A stretch of 64,000 nt of DNA from CAZNXJ01 sp964577115 (GTDB lineage Bacteria; Planctomycetota; Planctomycetia; Pirellulales; Pirellulaceae): the NCBI GenBank assembly GCA_964577115.1, contig CAZNXJ010000010.1, forward strand, positions 110,045 through 174,044, in the 5' to 3' direction. How positions within the stretch are numbered: the first letter of the stretch is position 1; the number at the start of each line of letters is the position of its first letter. The translations under genes and the position numbers were made by a program. Shown here in pieces: positions 1-6,640 of the stretch. The notes under the pieces are model-generated. The model saw only the letters and a list, made by a program, of their open reading frames with translations. It did no database searches and was not told the DNA's origin.

Positions 1-2
1 GC

Positions 3-287
3 GCAGTTGATTGCACGATTACGGGGCTCCATCTCGCGGAGGCCCGGGGCGGCGAGGCGGGGATGCTTCTGGAGAACTGCCGGCGAATTAATCTGGCTCA
101 GTGCACGCTTCTGGATTGCGAGGGGGCCGAGCTGTTACTGCGCAGCGTGCACAATAGCCGAGTCTCCGATTGCCTGCTCCGCGACGACCGCCCCGGCCAG
201 CACGCTCCCGCGCTCGTGCTGGAACAATGCACCAACGTGCAGGACAGCGACAATCAAGTGCACCCCGCCGAATCGCCTGCGCAATAA
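3..287 (+). CDS. Right-handed beta-helix repeat protein, C-terminal fragment
   Basis: This is the last 94 codons of a gene that enters from the left edge; the frame is open from base 3 to the TAA at 285-287. The translation shows successive short rungs of the type 'CTITGLHL', 'CRRINLAQCTL', 'SVHNSRVSDCLL' with a regularly placed Cys/Asn and alternating hydrophobic residues. This is the signature of parallel beta-helix (PbH1/NosD/pectate-lyase-like) repeats, which usually bind or cleave polysaccharide outside the cell. No catalytic residues are visible in this part, so the substrate cannot be named. A perfect hairpin follows the stop directly, so this is the last gene of its transcription unit. 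Confidence 0.6.
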   Translation, partial: AVDCTITGLHLAEARGGEAGMLLENCRRINLAQCTLLDCEGAELLLRSVHNSRVSDCLLRDDRPGQHAPALVLEQCTNVQDSDNQVHPAESPAQ

Positions 288-289
288 AC

Positions 290-315
290 GAGGCCGCCGC
301 TCGGGCGGCGGCCTC
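290..315 (+). terminator. Strong hairpin after beta-helix gene
   Basis: A perfect 11-bp GC-rich inverted repeat (290-300 with 305-315, loop TCGG) begins 3 nt after the stop codon. There is only a short TT tract behind it, so termination may be weak or bidirectional. The CobW-type gene ends 87 bp further on, on the opposite strand. Confidence 0.65.
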
Positions 316-401
316 TTGATGAGCGCATGGGCGGTACAATCTGCGAGCTTGTTCGCGGGCAGCGGCCTGCACTCGCGCGCTACCGGGGGTAAGGCGGCGG
401 T

Positions 402-1514
402 TTACGCCACGGGTTCTGCAAAGCGATGCGTCGGCACCGGCCGCCCGGGGCGCAGACTGCGCTGTTGGCGGACCGTGAACGTCGCAACGCGCTCGGCACA
501 AGCTGCGGTCATCGCCTCGCGGACCAGCTGTTCGAGCACTTCCGGCGCTGTTGCCACGCGGGCGTTCACGACGACGTCGGCCGAGCGGGTTTGGCAGGAG
601 GAGGGAATCGAGAGCGTCGGCGGGCTGTCGCTGCTGACTAGGTTGGCCACCGCGTGGTGTCCCTCCCACATACCGATGATCTTCAGATGTGCGGTCTCGG
701 CGCCTGCTTGGGCCAATGACACGCGCAGCCGCTCGATGACGTCCATCAGTAGCTCGTCGAGCGCAAACGGTTCGAAGGCCGTAACGCTCAGGTTGCTGTT
801 CAACCAGCCGAGCTCCGCTTCGCCCTCGGCGTATACGTCGTAATCGAGCTCGAGGATATTTCGGCCGAAGCTGCCGCGCTGGTCGAGCATTTCGACGAGC
901 GTCTCGAAGCCCTGCCCCGTTTTCGCCGACATCCGCAGCACCGGTACCGACGGATACTGCTGGGCAATCAAATCGCTGAGCTCCTGCACGTCTTCCGCCG
1001 AGAGATCATCAATGCGGTTGATGACAATGAAGTCCGCCTCTTCGAGCTGCTTGCGGAAGATGTATTCGGCTTGCGGCGAGAAGCCGCCGTTCTGTTCGTT
1101 GCGAAGAATCTTGCGGCCGTGTGAGGGCTTGAGCAAAACGCCGTACGGCGCGACGTCGAATTGACCCCCGTACAACCGCAGAATTGGCTGAATCACCGTC
1201 GCCACCAGATCCGTGCAGCTACCCACCGGCTCGGCGAGCACCACGTCGGGACGCTGCTCGGTCCCTAGCCGATCGATGGTGGCCGTCAGCTCGTTGAAAT
1301 TGCAGCAGAAGCACGCGCCAGCGACTTCGCCGACATCGAAACCTTGCGCGCGGAGCGTCTGGGTATCGACGAGGTCGGCTGCCTGATCGTTCGTCACGAT
1401 CCCGACGCGCAGGCCCTGCTGCTGGTAGGTCTTGGCGAGCCGTCCAATCGTCGTCGTCTTGCCCGCGCCGAGAAACCCGCCGAGCAAAATAAAGCGAATC
1501 GGTGCTGACGTCAT
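402..1514 (-). CDS. CobW/P47K-family (G3E) GTPase, putative metal chaperone
   Basis: A 370-aa cytosolic GTPase of the CobW/COG0523 family, which delivers metals (Zn, Co, Ni) to target proteins. Walker A is GGFLGAGKTT (about residues 12-21). The family's metal-binding CxCC motif is present as CFCC (68-71). The base-recognition motif is NRID (166-169), a mild change from NKxD. The C-terminal CobW_C-like region runs from about 270. The frame is open further upstream, but the ATG at 1514 is preferred: it starts the conserved beta strand and has AGGGGAG about 7 nt upstream. It is last in a minus-strand operon behind arsR and the aquaporin, 70 bp after the latter. The client metal is not evident; the context suggests metal or metalloid stress. 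Confidence 0.85.
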   Translation of the reverse strand: MTSAPIRFILLGGFLGAGKTTTIGRLAKTYQQQGLRVGIVTNDQAADLVDTQTLRAQGFDVGEVAGACFCCNFNELTATIDRLGTEQRPDVVLAEPVGSCTDLVATVIQPILRLYGGQFDVAPYGVLLKPSHGRKILRNEQNGGFSPQAEYIFRKQLEEADFIVINRIDDLSAEDVQELSDLIAQQYPSVPVLRMSAKTGQGFETLVEMLDQRGSFGRNILELDYDVYAEGEAELGWLNSNLSVTAFEPFALDELLMDVIERLRVSLAQAGAETAHLKIIGMWEGHHAVANLVSSDSPPTLSIPSSCQTRSADVVVNARVATAPEVLEQLVREAMTAACAERVATFTVRQQRSLRPGRPVPTHRFAEPVA

Positions 1515-1584
1515 GCGAGCTACTCCCCTGTGCCATTCTCGAAAAACGTCCTGCGGCCCAGCGGGCGCCGGACACAAAGCACAT

Positions 1585-2463
1585 CTACAACGAGGTTCCT
1601 TCTGCGCGGTCCGCAGTCGGCGCCGGTGATTGGAACAGCCCCCGGTAGAGCCCCATTCCGAGGATGGCGCCGACAATCGGGGCAACAATATAAACCGTCA
1701 GAAATCCGTATCCGTTGGGTCCGGGAATGGCGACCGACTTCCACCCGGCCATATACGCCACCAGTCGCGGGCCGAAGTCCCGCGCTGGATTGAAACAGGC
1801 CTGGGTCAAGGGAGCGATCACGCAGATCAAGGCGGTCACCGTCAACCCGACAAAGGGTGGAGCGAGATTGCGGGGGTGCATGCGGTTTTCTTCGTCCGCA
1901 AACGCGGCGACGACGAATCCGAGGATCAGCGTCCCGAGCAGCTCGGCGAAGAACGCCACGCCGTGCGTCACGCGTGCCTGCATCGCTACCAGTTCGTCAC
2001 TGCGAAACGGTTCGACGCTCGCCGCCAAACCGCCCAGGTTCGGATAGTATTCGCCATAGCACAGCGCCGTGATGACGCTTCCTGGCTCGCCGCGTTGCAC
2101 TCCCTTCTCGGCTTCCTTCGCGGCCAGGAACGATCCGAAGAGGAACAGTAACGCTCCCGCGGCGAGCATTGCGCCGGCCATCTGCGCCATGATGTACGGG
2201 AGGACGCGGCTACGAGGCATGCCATTCCACGCGGCAACAGCGAGCGTAATCGCGGGGTTGATGTGTGCCCCGCTGATTCCGCCCACCGCGTAGACCGCGA
2301 TCATGATCGCCAGGCCCCAGACAATACCGACCTGCCACAGGCCGGTGAGGCTGTCGAGCAGCACGGCGACGTGGACGGCACCCAGGCCGAAGAAGACGAG
2401 CACGAACGTGCCCACGAGCTCGGCGATCATTAACTGGACAAGCGAAGGACTACGCGTATGCAT
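1585..2463 (-). CDS. MIP-family aquaglyceroporin (GlpF/AqpS-like)
   Basis: A 292-aa, six-helix inner-membrane channel of the major intrinsic protein family. Both pore motifs are intact: NPA at 69-71 (HINPAITLA) and NPA at 225-227 followed by R-D (FNPARDFGPRL). Asp after the second NPA-R is typical of glycerol-type rather than strict water channels. A loop of about 60 residues after the third helix is longer than in GlpF. There is no glycerol kinase or glpD here. An ArsR repressor gene lies directly upstream, an arrangement known from arsenite channels such as AqpS of Sinorhizobium. Export of arsenite or another neutral metalloid is therefore the better inference, though glycerol or water transport is not excluded. 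Confidence 0.88.
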   Translation of the reverse strand: MHTRSPSLVQLMIAELVGTFVLVFFGLGAVHVAVLLDSLTGLWQVGIVWGLAIMIAVYAVGGISGAHINPAITLAVAAWNGMPRSRVLPYIMAQMAGAMLAAGALLFLFGSFLAAKEAEKGVQRGEPGSVITALCYGEYYPNLGGLAASVEPFRSDELVAMQARVTHGVAFFAELLGTLILGFVVAAFADEENRMHPRNLAPPFVGLTVTALICVIAPLTQACFNPARDFGPRLVAYMAGWKSVAIPGPNGYGFLTVYIVAPIVGAILGMGLYRGLFQSPAPTADRAEGTSL

Positions 2464-2522
2464 GCTCAGCCGAACCCGTGTTTCGAGTGAAGGGGTTCTT
2501 CCATGAACGCGGTGACGTGCCG

Positions 2523-2834
2523 TCAGCCTCGGTCGTCAAACGCCAATTCGCAGCAGCCGAGATTGATGCCGCGCCCGCTCCGTGACTGTTCGACCTGCGG
2601 AGCGAGCCGGTAACGTACCGACTTTCCTATCCGCTCGGCTACCACCAACTTCGCGTCCCGCAAAATTCGCAGGTGGTGGGAAAACAGGCTTTGCTCGATC
2701 CCGAGCTGCTTCTGCATTACGCCCACCTGCTGGGGCCCGTCGCGCCGCAGCAGTTCGATTACCGCCAGCCGTGTCTCGTCGGCGAGGGCCTTCAGAGCTT
2801 GAGCACAATAGCTGGTCGAATCGGCGGAATTCAT
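2523..2834 (-). CDS. arsR: ArsR-family metalloregulatory repressor
   Basis: A 103-aa winged-helix repressor of the ArsR/SmtB family. 'ALADETRLAVIELL' is the canonical N-terminal helix and 'EQSLFSHHLRILRDAKLV' the recognition helix region. The usual alpha-3 ELCVCDL metal site is absent (PQQVGVMQKQ instead). There is an adjacent cysteine pair near the C-terminus (C94-C95 in NLGCCEL), resembling the C-terminal As(III) site of Acidithiobacillus ferrooxidans ArsR. I chose the ATG at 2834; a TTG 9 nt earlier (2843) is possible. It is first in the operon with the aquaporin (60 bp gap) and the CobW GTPase. Autoregulation is inferred from the dyad at 2881-2896. Confidence 0.88.
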   Translation of the reverse strand: MNSADSTSYCAQALKALADETRLAVIELLRRDGPQQVGVMQKQLGIEQSLFSHHLRILRDAKLVVAERIGKSVRYRLAPQVEQSRSGRGINLGCCELAFDDRG

Positions 2835-2873
2835 AGCGAACAATCGCCTTCGTGCGTTGCGACAGATGCCGTG

Positions 2874-2901
2874 AATTTATATGAATTTCCGTTCATGTCA
2901 A
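2874..2901 (-). promoter_or_regulatory. arsR operon promoter with embedded operator-like dyad
   Basis: Reading the minus strand, TTGACA (2901-2896) is followed by the inverted repeat ATGAA-N6-TTCAT (2896-2881) and then an AT-rich box (TAAATT at 16-nt spacing, or TATAAA at 14 nt). The dyad fills the spacer between -35 and -10, as expected for a repressor operator. It ends 47 bp upstream of the arsR ATG. That ArsR binds here is inference. Confidence 0.55.
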
Positions 2902-3037
2902 TTCGCTCGAACTCCGTTAGGGTGTCTCTGGCGGAGCGGCGCCTCAAGCGAAATTCTCAGCCCTTGTCGCGCCCCGCCCGGCAGATTCGCCCAGCTCCCC
3001 GGAAAATCCCCCTACTTCCGGGACCAACCCGCTCCCG

Positions 3038-3066
3038 TTGACGGTCTGCGGAGGGAACTTTACAAT
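3038..3066 (+). promoter_or_regulatory. Sigma-70-type promoter of rplC
   Basis: TTGACG (3038-3043), a 17-nt spacer and TACAAT (3061-3066) make a near-consensus housekeeping promoter. It predicts a leader of about 50 nt before the rplC start, with a ribosome-binding site AAGGG at 3111-3115. Confidence 0.75.
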
Positions 3067-3124
3067 CCGTGGTTTGCATTTGCCGCAATTTTCGGCGAGT
3101 TGAGCATTCGAAGGGTAAATCTCG

Positions 3125-3823
3125 ATGGTCAAGGGCATACTCGGCCGCAAGGTCGGAATGACTCAGATCTATGACGAAGCGGGCACGGCGATCCCGGTCA
3201 CGGTGATTGCGGCTGGACCTTGCCACGTCCTTCAGGTCCGGACCGTGGAGCGCGACGGTTACGAAGCCGTGCAGATGGGCTATCTCGACAAGCCCCGCCG
3301 GCTCGCCACACGCAGTGAACGGGGCCATGTGACGCGGCTCAGCAGCAAGCGAGCCAAGAAGCTAAGCGACGCGGGGGTCCAGATCGCGCCGAAAGCCGAC
3401 TGCGAGCCGAAGCGGTTTATTCGTGAAATCCGCGGAACGGCCGAAGGCTACGAAGTCGGCCAGCAGGTCAGCGTGGATGCACTGAGCGACGTGAAGGCCG
3501 TGGATGTCGTCGGCACCAGCAAGGGTCGAGGCTACTCGGGCGTGATCAAACGTCACAAGTTCGGCGGCCAGCGCGCGTCACACGGTGTGAAGAAAGTCCA
3601 CCGTCACCTCGGTAGCACATCGTCGCTCGCGTCGTGGCGCGGTGGCGGTCGCCCGAAGAAGGGCAAGAAGATGCCGGGCCAATACGGCAATGCCCGCGTG
3701 ACCGCTCGCAATCTGCGCGTCGTCCGCGTCGATCCGGAAAACAACCTGCTGCTCGTCCGCGGCGCCGTCCCCGGACCCAACGGCGGGATGCTCGTCATCC
3801 GCGAATCGAACAAGGTTTCGTAG
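3125..3823 (+). CDS. rplC: 50S ribosomal protein L3
   Basis: A 232-aa L3, slightly longer than the usual bacterial 205-215 aa because of a basic insertion around residues 55-85 (SERGHVTRLSSKRAKKL). Family landmarks are the start 'KGILGRKVGMTQIY', 'GTSKGRGYSGVIKRH', the peptidyl-transferase loop region 'KKGKKMPGQYGN', and 'VTARNLRVVRVD'. The conserved HRxPGSIG segment reads 'VHRHLGSTSS'. ATG has AAGGG 9 nt upstream. Unlike most bacteria, there is no rpsJ, rplD or rplW next to it: it has its own promoter and a strong terminator 28 bp after the stop, so it is a monocistronic unit. Its neighbours are unrelated (arsR on the left, an aldo/keto reductase on the right). Confidence 0.97.
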   Translation: MVKGILGRKVGMTQIYDEAGTAIPVTVIAAGPCHVLQVRTVERDGYEAVQMGYLDKPRRLATRSERGHVTRLSSKRAKKLSDAGVQIAPKADCEPKRFIREIRGTAEGYEVGQQVSVDALSDVKAVDVVGTSKGRGYSGVIKRHKFGGQRASHGVKKVHRHLGSTSSLASWRGGGRPKKGKKMPGQYGNARVTARNLRVVRVDPENNLLLVRGAVPGPNGGMLVIRESNKVS

Positions 3824-3850
3824 CTCGATCTGAGCTCGCAACAGTCATCC

Positions 3851-3875
3851 AACCCGGCTTCAGGCCGGGTTTTTT
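3851..3875 (+). terminator. Rho-independent terminator of rplC
   Basis: Perfect 8-bp stem AACCCGGC/GCCGGGTT (3851-3858 with 3864-3871), 5-nt loop, then a T run at 3870-3875. Confidence 0.9.
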
Positions 3876-3989
3876 GTTGCGCACTCGGAACGCCGGCGTG
3901 CGGTTACGAACGAGGCGAATCTTTGCCATAATCGGCGCCAACACTCAGCAAACGCCCCGTGGACGCACACCCTCGGAGAAACCGCCGCC

Positions 3990-5009
3990 ATGCAGAAACG
4001 CCGCATCGGACGAACCGGGATCGTTGTTTCCGAAATCTGCCTGGGGACCATGACGTTCGGATCGTCGTGCGACGAAGTCGATGCGTTCCGGATCATGGAT
4101 CGGGCGTACGAGCATGGGGTCGATTTTCTGGACGCCGCGGAAATTTATCCGGTGCCTCCCGACGCCAGCTACGTGCATCGCACGGAGGAGATCGTTGGCC
4201 GCTGGTTGGCCACTAAGCCGCGCGATGGCCTGATCATCGCCACGAAGTTCTGTGGCCCCGGGCACGGATGGTTTGTACCGCCGGTCCGGCAAGGCAAGAC
4301 GGCTATCGACCGGCACCACATCCGCCGGGCGATCGAAGGGAGTCTCCGGAGGCTGCAAACCGATTACATCGACCTGTATCAGACGCACTGGCCCGATCAC
4401 GACGCGCGTTACGAAGATACGCTCGGCGCGCTCGACGAACTCGTTCGGGAAGGCAAAGTCCGAGCGGTCGGGTCGAGCAACGAAAACGCCTGGGGCACGA
4501 TGAAGGCGCTGGCGGTGGCCGAGCGGAACGGGTGGGCGCGGTACGAGTCGATTCAGAACAATTTCAGCATCATCAATCGGCGATTCGAGGACGAGCTGGC
4601 CGAGATCTGCCGGCGCGAGCAGATCAGCCTACTGCCCTACTCACCGATCGGCGGCGGCGTCTTAACAGGCAAGTACAACGTACCCAATCCGCCCCAGAAT
4701 GCGCGGTTCATTTACTACCGGGATCGCTGCGGCGAACGGCAACAGGCGATGGCGCGGCGCTTTGTTAACGAGAAGAGCCTCGCGACGACGCGTGAAATCG
4801 TCGAGCTGGCCAAGGAGCTGGGTATCGCGCCCGCGACGCTCGCCGTGGCCTGGAGCAAGCAGCACGACTTTGTGGCTTCGACGATTGTCGGGGCGAATAC
4901 TGTCGAGCAGCTCGAAGATTCGCTCGCCGCCGCCGACCTCGTACTCAGCGACGACACGCTCCAGCGCATCAACGAAATCACGGCCCGGTATCCGTATCCC
5001 TTGGGTTGA
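3990..5009 (+). CDS. Aldo/keto reductase, Tas-like
   Basis: A 339-aa NAD(P)H-dependent oxidoreductase of the aldo/keto reductase superfamily. The full catalytic tetrad can be read: D48 and Y53 (FLDAAEIYP), K86 (IIATKFC) and H133 (YQTHWPDHD). The coenzyme-binding end reads 'FVASTIVGANTVEQLEDSL'. The start 'RRIGRTGIVVSEICLGTMTFG' and 'AEIYPVPP' are very close to E. coli Tas, whose physiological substrate is uncertain, so no substrate is assigned. ATG follows a GGAG about 12 nt upstream. It is a single gene behind the rplC terminator and faces the DUF1501 gene convergently. Confidence 0.9.
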   Translation: MQKRRIGRTGIVVSEICLGTMTFGSSCDEVDAFRIMDRAYEHGVDFLDAAEIYPVPPDASYVHRTEEIVGRWLATKPRDGLIIATKFCGPGHGWFVPPVRQGKTAIDRHHIRRAIEGSLRRLQTDYIDLYQTHWPDHDARYEDTLGALDELVREGKVRAVGSSNENAWGTMKALAVAERNGWARYESIQNNFSIINRRFEDELAEICRREQISLLPYSPIGGGVLTGKYNVPNPPQNARFIYYRDRCGERQQAMARRFVNEKSLATTREIVELAKELGIAPATLAVAWSKQHDFVASTIVGANTVEQLEDSLAAADLVLSDDTLQRINEITARYPYPLG

Positions 5010-5131
5010 CGAACCCCCGGTGGAATACACCCACCTGCGCGCGAAGTCGTTCTTCCGCCTCTCTTGCTTTCTTCGCCGTTCTCACGCGAGGAAGGACTAA
5101 GGAGTACGTAGAGCTTAGTTCGCCTGCGTCG

Positions 5132-6577
5132 TCAGGCCAGAATCGGCCGTACGACCTGGCCGTGGACGTCGGTCAGGCGATAGTCCCGTCCCTGGAAACG
5201 GAATGTGAGGCGTTCGTGGTCGAAGCCGAGCAAATGCAGGATGGTGGCCTGGAGATCGTGCACATGCACTTTGTCCCGCGCGACGTTAAAGCCCAGCTCG
5301 TCCGTTTCACCGTACACCATCCCGCCTTTGACGCCGCCGCCGGCTAGGAACATCGTATAGGCGTCGGGGAAGTGATCGCGTCCTAGAATGTTGCTTCCGG
5401 CTGTTCGACCTTCGCGGAAGGGGGTCCGCCCGAACTCGCCACCCCAAATGATTAGTGTCTCGTCGAGCAGCCCGCGCTGGCGGAGATCTTTGATCAGCGC
5501 GGCGACCGGTTTATCCATCGTGGCGCATTTATTCGTCAGGCCGTCGCCGAGTCCTTCGCCTGGCCCGGTGCCATGGAAGTCCCAGCCCCAGTCGAAAAGC
5601 TGCACGTAGCGGACGCCTTGTTCGACGAGCCGCCGGGCTAAGAGGCAATTGTTGGCGAGGCTCGATTCGCCCGGTTGGGCCCCGTAGGCGTCGAGTACAT
5701 ATTGTGGCTCGCGCGAGATATCCATCACCTCGGGCACCGACATCTGCATGCGGAACGCGAGTTCATACTGAGCGATTCGCGTTAGCGTTTCGGGATGCCC
5801 GAGTTCCTCGGCCTGCATCGAATTCAAGTCGCGCAGCGCATCAAGGCTCATCCGCCGCATCTCGCGATCCATTCCCTCGGGGTCGGATGCATAGAGAACC
5901 GGGTCGCCTTTCGAACGACACTGGACGCCCTGATAGACCGAGGGAAGAAATCCGCTGCCGAACGAGTTCTTCCCGCCGTTCGGCTGCACGCCGCTCGAGA
6001 TCAGTACCACGAAACCTGGCAGATTCTCGTTTTCCGAACCTAGCCCATACGTGACCCACGCGCCGAGCGACGGTCGGCCGGAGCGCGGCGAACCGGTGTA
6101 GAGCAACAGTTCGGCCGGCGCGTGATTGAACTGATCGGTGTTCATCGAGCGGATCACGCACAGCTCATCGGCAACCTCATGCAGGTGGGGAATCGCGTCC
6201 GACATCCACACACCTGCTTCGCCATACTGAGCAAACTTGCGGGGCGATCCCAGCAGCTTCGGCGTTCCGCTGGTGAACGCGAAACGCTTGCCTTCGATGT
6301 ACTGCTGCGGGCAAGGTTGGCCGTCGTACTTCACAAGGTCCGGCTTGTAATCAAACAGGTCGAGATGCGGCGGCGAGCCGGTCATGTGCAAATAAATGAC
6401 ACGCTTCGCCTTCGCCGGCTGAGGCGGTGCTTTGGGAGCGAGCGGGTTGACGACTTCTGCCGAGGATGCTTGCGATGCCAGCAGCTGGGCGAGTGCAATG
6501 CCGCCCACACCGGCCCCCGCGGCTCCAAGGAAGTGGCGACGAGTCGCTTGCTGGATTTTGAATAGTTGCTGATTCAT
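5132..6577 (-). CDS. DUF1501 (sulfatase-fold) secreted protein, partner of the upstream cytochrome protein
   Basis: A 481-aa planctomycete-type DUF1501 protein with an alkaline-phosphatase/sulfatase-like fold and unknown substrate. The N-terminus has a Tat-like signal (ATRRHFLGAAGAGVGG). Typical family segments are 'VIYLHMTGSPPHLDLFDYKP', 'PSLGAWVTYGLGSENENLPGFVVL', 'DWGWDFHG', 'IIWGGEFGRTPF' and, near the C-terminus, 'HDLQATILHLLGFDHERLTFRFQGRDYRLT'. The ATG at 6577 is preferred to a GTG at 6598 because it directly precedes the twin-arginine region. It follows the DUF1549/DUF1553 gene by 63 bp on the same strand and is presumably co-transcribed. These pairs are thought to act in degradation of complex organics, but no biochemical role is established. 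Confidence 0.88.
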   Translation of the reverse strand: MNQQLFKIQQATRRHFLGAAGAGVGGIALAQLLASQASSAEVVNPLAPKAPPQPAKAKRVIYLHMTGSPPHLDLFDYKPDLVKYDGQPCPQQYIEGKRFAFTSGTPKLLGSPRKFAQYGEAGVWMSDAIPHLHEVADELCVIRSMNTDQFNHAPAELLLYTGSPRSGRPSLGAWVTYGLGSENENLPGFVVLISSGVQPNGGKNSFGSGFLPSVYQGVQCRSKGDPVLYASDPEGMDREMRRMSLDALRDLNSMQAEELGHPETLTRIAQYELAFRMQMSVPEVMDISREPQYVLDAYGAQPGESSLANNCLLARRLVEQGVRYVQLFDWGWDFHGTGPGEGLGDGLTNKCATMDKPVAALIKDLRQRGLLDETLIIWGGEFGRTPFREGRTAGSNILGRDHFPDAYTMFLAGGGVKGGMVYGETDELGFNVARDKVHVHDLQATILHLLGFDHERLTFRFQGRDYRLTDVHGQVVRPILA

Positions 6578-6640
6578 GTCTGCTTTCGGGGGAACCACGA
6601 ATTACAGGAATGACTCGAATGAGTTAAGGGAATTGCGTGG

